Under the pieces are notes generated by a model, which saw nothing but the letters and a program-made list of their open reading frames with translations, was not told the origin of the DNA and did not search any database. Shown one piece after another: positions 45,861 through 55,400 of a stretch of 60,456 nt of DNA. Numbering within the stretch: the first letter of the stretch is position 1; every line of letters begins with the position of its first letter. Origin of the DNA: Planctomycetota bacterium. GTDB lineage: Bacteria > Planctomycetota > Planctomycetia > Pirellulales > Pirellulaceae. Position numbers and translations under genes: made by a program. Location: NCBI GenBank assembly GCA_014381825.1, contig JACNKX010000064.1:1-60456 (forward strand), in the 5' to 3' direction.

Positions 45861-46925
45861 ATGTCCTCTTCGGAAAACGCTCCCGCCGAACCTGGCATCG
45901 ACGACAAGCCGCTCCCCCACATCGAGCCGCCGTCCGCTGGTTTCCTGCTGCAACTGTTCATCATTCCGATGCTAATCGTCGGATTGATCGTGATGGTTTG
46001 GTTGATGTTTAGCTGGCTGGCGCACATGGGTAGTAATCCGCATGAGTTGGTTCGTGATTTGAAGAAGCCGAACGAAGCGAGCTGGCAACGAGCGTTGACG
46101 CTCGCTGATTTACTTCGCAATCCGGCACACGAAGATCTGAAGAGTGATGTCGAGATGGCAACGGAACTGGCCGCAGTTCTCGATGGCCAATTGGACCAAG
46201 AGAACTTCGACGAAAACTCGATTCGGTTGCGAATGTTCCTCGCTCGAGCCTTAGGAGAATTTAGAGTTGCCGAGGCACTGCCTCCCATCCTGCGAGCCGC
46301 CACGCTCGAGCGTGATTCCGCCGAGATCGATGTGAGACGCACGGCTCTCGAAGCGATTGGTGTGTATGCGAACGACAACAAAGATGTCGCGCTGTCAGAA
46401 AGCGAAGCCTGCATGGATGCGTTGATCGCCGCATCACGCGAACGGACAGATGCCCCAGAGGAGAAAAGAGCAAGAGCTGACTTGCGTTCGACAGCGGCGT
46501 ACGTTTTGGGCGTCATCGGCGGCGAACCGGCGTTGGACCGACTGGTGATCTTGCTCGATGATACTTATACGAATGCTCGTTACAACGCGGCAACGGGATT
46601 GTGTCGCTACGGTGATGCGCGGGCGGTTCCGGTGTTGTTGGAGATGCTGGACCCGGAAAACAAAGAGTCCGGTGCGAGCGAAGAGCATGAATCGGGTCGA
46701 GATTGGAAGCGTCTGCAAGTAATAAATGCCGGTATCGACAGTTCCGGGCAGTTGGCCGAAAACAACTCGGCAGATGACCTTGAACCAGTTCGAGTCGCGC
46801 TGCAACGCATTGTTGATTCCGAACTGACTTCATTTGGTTCGCGCGTTCGACATGGCATCCGTCTTAATGCGAAGGATGCGCTGCTGGCAATGCAAGCGAC
46901 GGGTGACAAAGCCGTCGCGCAGTAG
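45861..46925 (+). CDS. membrane-anchored HEAT-repeat protein
   Basis: A 354-aa protein. After about 27 polar residues there is one transmembrane segment (GFLLQLFIIPMLIVGLIVMVWLMFSWL). The remainder is a stack of HEAT/ARM-type helical repeats: SIRLRMFLARALGEFRVAEALPPIL, IDVRRTALEAIGVYAN, ADLRSTAAYVLGVIGGEPALDRLVIL and NARYNAATGLCRYGDARAVPVLLEM. Such arrays bind proteins. It is probably a scaffold at the membrane. No enzyme domain is seen. It stands alone between the AAA+ gene and the YTV-repeat gene. Confidence 0.85.
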   Translation: MSSSENAPAEPGIDDKPLPHIEPPSAGFLLQLFIIPMLIVGLIVMVWLMFSWLAHMGSNPHELVRDLKKPNEASWQRALTLADLLRNPAHEDLKSDVEMATELAAVLDGQLDQENFDENSIRLRMFLARALGEFRVAEALPPILRAATLERDSAEIDVRRTALEAIGVYANDNKDVALSESEACMDALIAASRERTDAPEEKRARADLRSTAAYVLGVIGGEPALDRLVILLDDTYTNARYNAATGLCRYGDARAVPVLLEMLDPENKESGASEEHESGRDWKRLQVINAGIDSSGQLAENNSADDLEPVRVALQRIVDSELTSFGSRVRHGIRLNAKDALLAMQATGDKAVAQ

Positions 46926-47310
46926 GTTTTATCGAACGCGATTGAGCGGGCGTCAATTTGCCAGCCGCTTCTACTCACTTTGCGTATGATTCAAGCGCAG
47001 CGTGAGGTCCGGTTATAGCGGTTAGATAAAGTTGTGGCGCAACCGCAATCGGCTGCATCAGTTCGGTTGTCGAACGCGGATTCAGCGTCGGCACGGGACG
47101 AAAAAAACTTCAAGTATTCTTGAAAATCGTAAAGCCTTGTCGGAGTTGATTTTTGCGATGATGCTGCGGACTTCGAGCAACTTTTTTCATTTGCGAGAAG
47201 ACGCTTTGTTGGGCAGACTCATTTGTATGGGGTGCATGCGCACACGGCCCTGTGGCGATTGGGTGCCACAACGACGAGTAACCTCTGAATTACAACACGG
47301 TGAAGTGAGA
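46926..47310. other. 385-bp gap upstream of the YTV-repeat gene
   Basis: The frame of the downstream gene is open back to 47032 but without signal-peptide or repeat character. A small palindrome TTCAAG-TATT-CTTGAA lies near 47109-47124. Nothing else is seen. Confidence 0.45.
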
Positions 47311-48597
47311 ATGTCGATGAACTTTTCTATTTGCAAATCTGCGATCGCAGGGCTTTCTGCTTGTTTGGCATTCGCGTCGTTCGACGCGACAGCACTTGGG
47401 CAAACGGTCTATCCGGCCTATCGAGTTCACTACCGGACCGTTAATGAAGAGCGAACGGTCTATCGGCCCAGTTATGAAACCATCTACGAGCAGCAAACGA
47501 TCACTAGCCAGAAGCCTGTCTGGGAGACCGAAACGCGAATGCGTCGCTACACGGTGGCCAAGCCGGTTAATGAAACGTCGACTCAAATGAATCGCTATAC
47601 GGTTCGCAAAGCTGTTTGGGATACAGAAAATCGAACTCAGCGACGTGTTGTCCGACGGCCTGTCACCGAACAGGTGATGCAGAATCGAAGTCACGTTGTT
47701 TACGATCCGGTAACGACCATGCAAACGCAATACGTTGACCAAGGATCGTACGTCGACAACTATGTGCTGATGCCAGGCGTTTCGCGTAATCGACTTCAGT
47801 GGCTGCAAGGCGGCTATGTCCAAGATCCAGCGACGGGCACGATGGTTTATCAACGTGGCGGTATCCATTGGGTTCCGACGGCACCGCCCGCGACCTATCA
47901 AGTCCAGCGACAGTACGTCCCGAATGTTGTCGCTCAGCAAGTCCCCCAAACGACTTATCAACAACGTGTCGTCAATGAGCAAGTTCCGATTAACGTAACG
48001 CGTTACGAGGACACCGTTGTCGAAGAACCGTACCAAGTCCAAGTTTGCAAGTACGTGGACGAAATCGTCGAACAGCCGGTTCAGATTACGACACAGCGCG
48101 TTGAGTACGAAACGAAGGAAGAGCCAGTCCGAGTTCGCGTTTGCAAATGGGTCACAGACACTAAGACAGTTCAGGTGCCTCGCACCGTGATGAAGTGGGT
48201 GCAAGAGAAACAGATTGTTCCGCGAACAGTGGTTGAGCGAGTGCCGATTAACACTTGTTCGCCTTGCAGTACTTACAGCACGTCGCGCGTGACTTACTCC
48301 GCCCCCGCGACTGCCTTGCCATCAGTTGTCGCCTCTTCTGCCGCTCCAACGACGACGAATCGCGTGGAGGCAAAGACTCCTGAACCTCCTGCGGAAGCAA
48401 CTGGTGAGGAGCAGGCAGAAGCAGACTCGGGTACAGGCGAAGTTGAGGCAGCAAATGATGAGACGCCGACTGGTGATCCGGAATTGAAGCAAGGCGAGGC
48501 CCGCATTGTTCCGATTCCTGACATGGGACGTGGTCGACGGGGCTTGGAGGCCGGTGACGATCATGTCGCCGACGCTGGCGACAATTCGACGGCTTAG
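47311..48597 (+). CDS. secreted YTV-repeat protein
   Basis: A 428-aa exported protein. The ATG at 47311 begins a signal peptide (MNFSICKSAIAGLSACLAFA, cleavage near ALGQ). The mature part is a series of imperfect repeats of about 15-20 residues of the form YTVxKPVxETxxxx (RTVNEERTVYRPSYETIYEQQ, RYTVAKPVNETSTQ, RYTVRKAVWDTENR, VQVPRTVMKWVQEKQ), with a Gly-rich insert around LPGVSR/MVYQRGG. The tail is acidic and low complexity (PEPPAEATGEEQAEADSG). YTV-type domains are known from planctomycete cell-surface proteins. It is likely an envelope structural protein. Confidence 0.82.
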   Translation: MSMNFSICKSAIAGLSACLAFASFDATALGQTVYPAYRVHYRTVNEERTVYRPSYETIYEQQTITSQKPVWETETRMRRYTVAKPVNETSTQMNRYTVRKAVWDTENRTQRRVVRRPVTEQVMQNRSHVVYDPVTTMQTQYVDQGSYVDNYVLMPGVSRNRLQWLQGGYVQDPATGTMVYQRGGIHWVPTAPPATYQVQRQYVPNVVAQQVPQTTYQQRVVNEQVPINVTRYEDTVVEEPYQVQVCKYVDEIVEQPVQITTQRVEYETKEEPVRVRVCKWVTDTKTVQVPRTVMKWVQEKQIVPRTVVERVPINTCSPCSTYSTSRVTYSAPATALPSVVASSAAPTTTNRVEAKTPEPPAEATGEEQAEADSGTGEVEAANDETPTGDPELKQGEARIVPIPDMGRGRRGLEAGDDHVADAGDNSTA

Positions 48598-48621
48598 CGC
48601 GAAGCAACCTCTTCGAAACAC

Positions 48622-48653
48622 AAACGCGAGCTCCTGCTTGCGTTTTCTTTTGC
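48622..48653 (+). terminator. Rho-independent terminator
   Basis: AAACGCGAG (48622-48630) and CTTGCGTTT (48637-48645) pair with one mismatch around CTCCTG and are followed by TTCTTTT. It lies 25 bp after the YTV-protein stop. Confidence 0.65.
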
Positions 48654-48753
48654 GCTATCTTCGTAAACGCCGCCGCCAGCTAATTGACACGGCCAGCTTG
48701 GACCGCAACACTGACATTCGTCATTCGGTACTCGCCACCTTCAGGCCGCTCTC

Positions 48754-49959
48754 ATGTCTTCGGTCCTCAACAATGAAAGTCCCGCGTTGCAAGGCAAACG
48801 TGTCGCGTTCGTTGGCAAGCTAGGTGGTGTTAATCGCCGTGAAGCCCAGCAGCTCGTGCGCGATCAAGGCGGTGTTTCGGTTGCTAAATGTTCTGCGGAA
48901 GTTGACTTGATCGTGATCGGTGCCGACGAGTTGCCGCTGGCGGAGGATGGCGAGTTACTTGATGCCGAAATTCGTGATGCGGCAGGCGACGGACGGTTGG
49001 AGATCATCTCGGAAACGCAGTTCTGGCAACGGCTCGGGATTGTGGAGGCCGAACAGCATGTACGGCGTCTCTACACGCCCGCGATGCTCGCCGATCTGCT
49101 GGGCGTTACTGTTTCGATCGTGCGACGATGGCATCGACGAGGATTGATCGTTCCTGCGCGCGAAGTCCAACGACTGCCATACTTTGATTTTCAAGAGATC
49201 GCGACGGCACAGCGGCTTGCGCAGCTCTTGGCTGCTGGTGCATCACCCGCCGCGATTGAAGCCAAACTTGCCGCCTTATCGCGTTACGTCCCCGATGTTG
49301 ATCGCCCGATCGCCCAGCTGTCGGTGATCGTCGAAGGAAAGCAGCTCCTGCTTCGTCAGGGAGAAGGCTTGGTCGAGCCCGGCGGCCAATTGCGAATCGA
49401 CTTCGACGCGTTAGAGGCCTACGCGGAGGAGATGTCCGACGAATCGGAAGGCTCGTCCGACCAAGTGACTTTGTTGTTAGCCAGTCATCTCGCCGAAGCG
49501 TCCGAACCCACGACGCCTGAGGAAATGGTTGAAGCCGCGATCACGTACGAAGACGACGGCCATCTTGAATCGGCCGTCGAGATGTATCGCGCGGCGCTTA
49601 CAGCCGGTGGCGCGCGACCTGAGGTGTGTTTCCATCTTGCCGAGTTGCTCTATTTGCTTGGCGATATCTCCGCGGCTCGAGAACGTTACTTCATGGCGAT
49701 CGAGCTAGACGAGAACTTTGTCGAGGCACGCGCGAACCTTGGTTGCGTATTAGCGGAAACTGGCGAGTTAGAGTTGGCCGTCGCCGCCTTCCAAGGCACT
49801 CTGGCTCACCATCGTGATTATCCCGATGTGCATTATCATCTCGCGCGAACGCTCGACGAACTGGAACGCCCAGAGGAAGCCGATATCCACTGGCTCGAAT
49901 TCCTCAAGCTGGCCCCCGACAGTCCGTGGGCCGATGAAGCTCGCGATCGCTTGCAGTAG
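48754..49959 (+). CDS. BRCT-MerR-TPR fusion protein
   Basis: A 401-aa cytoplasmic protein with three parts. Residues about 12-95 form a BRCT domain (LQGKRVAFVGKLGGVNRREAQQLVRDQGG...VDLIVIG) like those of NAD-dependent ligases. Residues about 108-175 form a MerR-type winged helix (YTPAMLADLLGVTVSIVRRWHRRGLIVPAREVQRLPYFDFQEIATAQRL). Residues about 250-400 are TPR repeats (AAITYEDDGHLESAVEMYRAAL, VCFHLAELLYLLGDISAARERYFMAIEL, and so on). DNA-binding with protein-interaction domains suggests a regulator, but no ligand site is evident. The STAS gene follows after 51 bp on the same strand. Confidence 0.87.
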   Translation: MSSVLNNESPALQGKRVAFVGKLGGVNRREAQQLVRDQGGVSVAKCSAEVDLIVIGADELPLAEDGELLDAEIRDAAGDGRLEIISETQFWQRLGIVEAEQHVRRLYTPAMLADLLGVTVSIVRRWHRRGLIVPAREVQRLPYFDFQEIATAQRLAQLLAAGASPAAIEAKLAALSRYVPDVDRPIAQLSVIVEGKQLLLRQGEGLVEPGGQLRIDFDALEAYAEEMSDESEGSSDQVTLLLASHLAEASEPTTPEEMVEAAITYEDDGHLESAVEMYRAALTAGGARPEVCFHLAELLYLLGDISAARERYFMAIELDENFVEARANLGCVLAETGELELAVAAFQGTLAHHRDYPDVHYHLARTLDELERPEEADIHWLEFLKLAPDSPWADEARDRLQ

Positions 49960-50010
49960 TTAGCGCTGACCGTGCGTCCAGCAACGTGGTGTCACTTGAG
50001 GAGCATTTCG

Positions 50011-50346
50011 ATGTGGATCAAGGTCAAACTTGTTGACAGCGTTGTTTGCGCCAACTTTACTTCGTCGAAGATCCTCGATGAAGACGCGATCCAGCAAGCT
50101 GGTGTCGAGCTAATGCGTCTCGTCGAGAGAGCGTCTGAAACCAAAAAGCTGTTACTCAGCTTTGAGGGCGTGCAATTCATGTCATTGGGGATGATCGGCA
50201 AGTTGGTCTTGCTGAACAAGAAGGCAAAGACCCAAGGCGTACAACTGAAGTTCTGTGACATCAGTCCCAACGTCCTCGAAGTCTTCAAGATCGCTCGGTT
50301 GCGCTGCACATTCCCAAACGACAACAATGTCGACGAAGATGATTAG
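50011..50346 (+). CDS. STAS-domain protein
   Basis: A 111-aa protein with an anti-sigma-factor-antagonist type STAS fold. The ATG at 50011 has GAGGAG about 10 bases upstream. The core is VCANFTSSKILDED...ETKKLLLSFEGVQFMSLGMIGKLVLLNKKAKTQGVQLKFCDISPNVLEVFKI. At the usual DSSG phosphorylation loop the sequence is FMSLGMIG, so the standard Ser acceptor is not conserved. The protein ends DEDD at TAG 50344-50346, but the same frame continues for 39 codons with a strongly acidic start (KEDGDDEDEG) to a TAA at 50464. The stop may therefore truncate an acidic tail. Confidence 0.85.
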   Translation: MWIKVKLVDSVVCANFTSSKILDEDAIQQAGVELMRLVERASETKKLLLSFEGVQFMSLGMIGKLVLLNKKAKTQGVQLKFCDISPNVLEVFKIARLRCTFPNDNNVDEDD

Positions 50347-50470
50347 AAAGAGGACGGTGATGACGAGGACGAAGGTCGCGGCAACGCCGGGGTCTTCGCC
50401 AAGCCCCCCGAGCATCCAGGTTCCGGCGGTACACATGCAAAACCGCCATGCGACAACCGTTCGTAAATGG

Positions 50471-51061
50471 TTACGGGCTTTGACTGCGAATGAACGTCAC
50501 GGTCCAATCAACAGTCTGCAATTCCGCCGCGAGATGAGTTTCCGTCACGGGAACCCAGTAAAAATTGCTACCTCCGCCTTCCGGGAGAGACACACCGGCA
50601 GAGACAACTTTGTTCTTGGTGATGTTTACATTGGAGGGAGCGGTGATTGGTGTGATCGTTGGAAGTGCAGGACCCGTGCCAGTTTGAGCAAAGATTAGAT
50701 GCCATCCGATCCAAGGAATCGGAAACGATGTCCAGGGATTGTTCAAAGGAACAGGAAAATTGTGCCACTGATTGAGGTTACTCATCCTCGGCACACGGAC
50801 CCACGCTAATGGCGGCCCGGCTTTCTGATCTGCCGCATATTCAGCTTGTGCTACGACCGAAGGCACTTCCAGACATGGCCACGGTGTCGGCCCTGTAATA
50901 TCGCAGTAGCAGTTCTCTCCGCAGTCGACGCACATATTCTCGTCGGGGTAACAAAAGCCCCCACATCCGGCCGAGGAAGAACTCGAACTTGATGATGAAC
51001 TGCTTGATGAACTGCTTGATGAACTGGAACTGGAACTGGAAGAGGAACTAGAACTACTCAT
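50471..51061 (-). CDS. Cys-containing protein with a 29-serine N-terminal tract
   Basis: A 196-aa protein. After the initial Met come 29 consecutive serines encoded by all six Ser codons, so the tract is kept at protein level rather than made by simple slippage. A Cys-rich segment follows (AGCGGFCYPDENMCVDCGENCYC), then a beta-rich part of about 130 residues with many Pro and Trp (NQWHNFPVPLNNPWTSFPIPWIGWHLIFAQ). There is no signal peptide in front of the serines. I recognise no family. The gene is downstream of the kinase/FGE pair on the same strand. Confidence 0.72.
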   Translation of the reverse strand: MSSSSSSSSSSSSSSSSSSSSSSSSSSSSSAGCGGFCYPDENMCVDCGENCYCDITGPTPWPCLEVPSVVAQAEYAADQKAGPPLAWVRVPRMSNLNQWHNFPVPLNNPWTSFPIPWIGWHLIFAQTGTGPALPTITPITAPSNVNITKNKVVSAGVSLPEGGGSNFYWVPVTETHLAAELQTVDWTVTFIRSQSP

Positions 51062-51176
51062 GAGTTACCTCGTTGCGATGGAGCTTTACTGAACGAAACA
51101 ATTCCCTAATAATTGGAGTACTAGTCTACCTGGCTTCCCTATGTCACGCAACTTTCACCGTTAAAACGCCAGACGG

Positions 51177-52394
51177 CTAATCCTCGATGCGTCTGACAAC
51201 TCGAAATCCTTGCAAGCGACCGAGGCCTTGTGGATCGGCCGGGCCCGTTGTGGACGAGTCCATTTCGTCGGCCACGCGAAAGCAACTCTCGCCACGAGTC
51301 ACATACCGATTCGCCGTGGAGTTTTCGATACAAGGTTCTGCGACGTTCCCATACATATCGAATAGGCCGAATGCATTTGGAAGCAATTTGCCAACGGGAT
51401 TAATCAAAGAATCCGACGTCTTCTTATGCCAGCCGTAGTAGTTCATGAGCCGAACATTCTCGCCGAAGAAACGTGAAGTCGTTGATCCAGCGCGGCATGC
51501 GTACTCCCACTCGAAACTCAACGGAAGCCGATAGCCACTCTTGGTTTCGAATCCACTTACTGGATAACAGTTCTTCACGGTAATTTCGGAATCCGGAGGA
51601 TAGCACCACTCTTCTTCTCGAATGCCTTCCTTGCGACTTAGCCAGTTGCAATACTTCGCGGCTCGAAAGATCAGAACACCTGCAGCAGGAACGTTGTGGT
51701 TTGTAACTTGGTAAGTTTCGTCTTGAGCGTGATCAGGATTGAATGTTCGAAAGCTATCAAGTCGAACTTCGGTACTAGAAATTGCAAAATCGTAGGATAG
51801 TTCTGGCGGGGCTGTGTAGCCATCAACGCGAAAGCAGTGCGGTCGCAGCACGACCATTGTTTGTCGCGAATCGTTGACATACCAATCGCGCGAAGCATCA
51901 AACTCTTGCTTGGTGAGGTCACCTTCATCAGCCACTACTTCATGTCCGAGATTTCGTAGCAACAGTCCCGAGACCGAATGCGATTCAGCGTCTGGATCGT
52001 CACGATGAATCTCTCTCAGACGTTGGGTCAATCGGTCCTGTAAAGTCGAACTCAACGGTACACCGGTATGGTGCCAAGCTGCTAGTAGCGCTACGTTTCG
52101 CATCGCACCGTCTTCGTGACCTTCAAGGATTAAGGGAAGAAATGTGGTCAAATCAATCCGATCCGGATGCATTGCATGTACGACATAAGTGCGGAGCCGC
52201 GGATCGGTCGCGAGCTTGGATGCGTCGCTCAGTAACACTCGGTCACCTAACTCGAAGCTCGCTACGATCAAGTTCGCCTGCCGTTGGCGATGCGCATCGA
52301 GCTGGGAATCTTCCGGTTCTAGCGCATTCAATTCCGAGAGTTTATTCTGAATGAGAGACAAAGAGTTCTGCGGATCGACCTGGAGTTGTTCCAC
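51177..52394 (-). CDS. HEAT-FGE (SUMF1-like) protein, probably the C-terminal part of the adjacent kinase
   Basis: A 405-aa frame counted from GTG 52394. Residues about 1-165 are helical repeats (RLRTYVVHAMHPDRIDLTTFLPLILEGHEDGAMRNVALLAAW). The WYVNDSRQTMVVL strand then starts an FGE/SUMF1-type domain with RAAKYCNWLSRKEG, GYRLPLSFEWEYACRAGS and GLFDMYGNVAEP, ending GFRVVRRIED. The paired catalytic Cys of true formylglycine enzymes is not evident. The frame is in phase with the upstream kinase frame and separated from it by one TAG plus four codons, and it begins in the middle of a repeat region, so it is most likely the end of one original protein. Confidence 0.8.
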   Translation of the reverse strand: MEQLQVDPQNSLSLIQNKLSELNALEPEDSQLDAHRQRQANLIVASFELGDRVLLSDASKLATDPRLRTYVVHAMHPDRIDLTTFLPLILEGHEDGAMRNVALLAAWHHTGVPLSSTLQDRLTQRLREIHRDDPDAESHSVSGLLLRNLGHEVVADEGDLTKQEFDASRDWYVNDSRQTMVVLRPHCFRVDGYTAPPELSYDFAISSTEVRLDSFRTFNPDHAQDETYQVTNHNVPAAGVLIFRAAKYCNWLSRKEGIREEEWCYPPDSEITVKNCYPVSGFETKSGYRLPLSFEWEYACRAGSTTSRFFGENVRLMNYYGWHKKTSDSLINPVGKLLPNAFGLFDMYGNVAEPCIENSTANRYVTRGESCFRVADEMDSSTTGPADPQGLGRLQGFRVVRRIED

Positions 52395-52406
52395 AATCGC
52401 TCGATA

Positions 52407-55400
52407 CTACGGTGCCTCGGCAACGACCAATCCCTCGACCAGCGCCGTTGTTCCGCCGGCGTCTAATTCGGACAGAAACAACGCACCAATCCGGGCCCTT
52501 TCAAGCGTCTCGGCCTTCGATAGATGGGCGAGTACTGAGTCCCTCAGTTGGTCCGATACGGGCTCCAACGCCTCGATCCACATCATCGAGAAAGCCGCTT
52601 GTTCGCGAAGCAAGGACCCCGCAACTTCGTCGCAGAATACGCTCCACGTCTCGGCCGAGTCGTCGAATGCCGCGAGTGCACAAGCGACGCGGAAACGTCC
52701 GCGAGGGGGCAGTTGTTCGTCTGCAAGCTTCTGCCGGAGGTGATCATCGATCCCATCGGGACGTGTTGCGAGCGCATTCCGGACGACACGAAAATCACGA
52801 GGTGGAAGTTGCATCTTCGTCAGTTCATCAGATAACCACATGACGTGTTGATCCGTCGCCGGAAGAGAAGCGATCGCGGCGCGGATTCGCGTCCGCTCCG
52901 ATTGCGATACGTCGGCAGCAATGTCGGTCACGAGCGGATCGATCCATTCTCGATAAGAAGACATTTCTTCGACGACGCGGGGCACGTCCTCGATATTAAC
53001 ATCACCCAACTTACTAACGAGAACAGCCGCTTCGCTTACCTTTTGGCGTCGATCGGCCTGCCGCAAGATGCCGGCCGAAATCAATGAACCGATCAGCAAC
53101 ACCAAGCACAAAACGCCAGCTCGGCGAAGCAATCTTTGACCCGCGGCTTGCATCATCTTGCGCTGTGGCGATGTCCACTCGCGACGATTTGTCTGGAGCC
53201 GCAACCCGATCCATTCCAGTGGCGAAGGTAGCAAACGGTGCGACGGTCGGTTATTCCATAACTCGGCTTGCTCCTGCAGCAACAGCCGGGCGCGTCCACG
53301 CCGAGTTCCTCGCAACTGGCAGTCCAACCACTCGCGGATCGAGGGAACGAGGAAGTCGTGTGTGAGTTGATATATCGGCTCGGAGACTGCTGTGTGCTTC
53401 GACGTGCTGTCAGACGTTTCATGTTGTGTTTCGTCATCCGGCGATCGTGCGGGCGTGAGTAGCCGAAGGTCGACATCCAGCAGATGCAACAGCTCGTCGA
53501 AGTCCTTCGGATGCGAAGAGTAGTGTGAAGCCGAAAGCAACTCGGATCGCGTCCGTGCTGCATCTTTAATGTTGCCGACTCGCGGCAGTAACGCTGCCAA
53601 AACGCCCCTCGCCGCCTGTTCGTGCCCACGTCGCGCGGGACGCGCGCGCGAGCCAACACTGTTTTCTAGATACGCGACTCCGACGCCTTCGGTCCCGCCC
53701 ATCTCGTCCAGCGTCGCTGGTGTCCATTCGCGATCCTTAACCATTTCCACAAACACCGTCAGACGAACCGGGTACAACCGATTGTCTTCGGCCAATTCTG
53801 TGATCGCCCGCGTCATGAAAGCTGTTTGTTCCGCCGTTTGTTCCGCCGCGTTTTCGGGCAACCGCTTGTAGGCCACACCAAGCTCGCGGAGCACAGATCG
53901 GGCGTGCTCGGGATCAAACGAATCAACAAGCATTGCGTTGGTTCCGTCGACGATTCCAAGTTCCAGCTGTCGCATGAAGCGACTGACCGGTAGCCAGAAG
54001 TCATCACGAACCATCAATACGCATTGTACATTTCCGCCGTCGCACTGACGAAGCGCACGAACGAGTTCGGCGTCAGCTCCCGTCTGCCATTGGTGTAGCC
54101 ACTGCTCAAACTGATCAAGGATCACCACAATCTTTTGACCGGATCGCAACTCGCCGTTCTCGCGCAACTCGCCGATCGATTCCGCAAGCTCCAGCCCCTT
54201 CGATAGCCCTTTGAACTTGCGGCGGAGCAGCCGTAGTACTCTTGCTTCCGTATCGACGGCGGTCGCATCGACATGCAGCGTGCAAACATCGGTGGTCAGC
54301 CGCGGAATCACCCCCGCCTTAATCAAAGATGATTTACCGCAGCCGGAAGGTCCGTATAGCAAGCCAACATTGAATGTTTCGTCTGGCTCGCGTTCTTCGA
54401 TACAGCTTTTCCAGAAGCGAACCGGTGTCGGCAGGCCGTCTCGGTCACGAGGCCCAGGGATCAGCTTCAGGAAGAAATCGCGATCCTGTTCCGTAAACGA
54501 ACGCAGACCGCGCGGGATCACCGGCGCGTCCGGCGGTTCAATGTGACCAGTGCGACGTCGCAACGAAGAGCCTGATCCGCCGGTGGTGAACCTAATCCAT
54601 TCGCTCAGTTCGTCCGCCAGTTCGTGGGCCGTTCGGTAACGCCCTGACATCTGTTGCGATAAACACCGAAAACAGATCCGTTCCAACTCACTAGGAATGG
54701 TCGAATCAATCTGGCGTGGTGGAGTTGGTTCAGCGTAAAGGATCTGCTGAAACACCTCTTGAACGGTCGAACCAGTAAACGGAAGTCGTCTTGTTAGGAT
54801 GCGATAGAATACGACTCCGAGTGCCCACAAATCGGTGCGACCGTCAATTCGATGGTTCTCGCCGCGAGCTTGCTCGGGCGACATGTAATGCGTCGTCCCG
54901 ACGACGTTGTCGGAAACGCTAACTTGGTCGCGATGTCGAACCGCCAGTCCAAAATCGGCGATGTGCGGGCGATCGTCTGTATCGAGAAGTATATTCTGTG
55001 GCTTGACGTCTCGGTGAACGAAGCCTTGCTCGTGAGCATGGGCCAGAGCCTCGGCGATATCGGCAATGAGTTGTGCCGCGGCCAGGGAGGACAGCGATTC
55101 GTGTTCAAGTAAATGCGCCAAGGAGCGACCGCGAATGTACTCTAGAACTATAAACGGCGTGTCGCCTTCGCTGCCGACATCGAAGACCGTCACAATGCCG
55201 GGATGCTGTAGTCGGGCGGCCGTACGCGCTTCCTCGATGAAAGCTCCTAACTGGGCATCGTCTTGAAATCGGTCGCGTCGCGGTAGTTTTAATGCGATCT
55301 GCCGATCGAGTTGCTCGTCGTGAGCCAGCAAGACATCCGCAAAGCCGCCACGTCCGACTCGCCCTCGGACCACATATCGTCCCAGGTGACTGGGCAGCGG

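Noticed and set aside
50182-50436. Minus-strand frame encoding an apparent membrane helix (FVLVITVLFLIIFVDIVVVW)
   Set aside because: It is antisense to the acidic GAT/GAC/GAG-rich end of the STAS frame, which automatically reads as Val/Ile/Leu/Phe on the other strand; no ribosome site.
51177-52394. Active formylglycine-generating enzyme (sulfatase maturase)
   Set aside because: The C-terminal Cys pair needed for catalysis is not evident, and the domain belongs to a kinase-type signalling protein, so a binding role is more likely.
50344-52409. Genome-wide reassignment of TAG to a sense codon
   Set aside because: Many genes in the window end normally at TAG (for example 2572-2574, 7522-7524 and the phosphorylase at 30146), so the two in-frame TAGs are local events.
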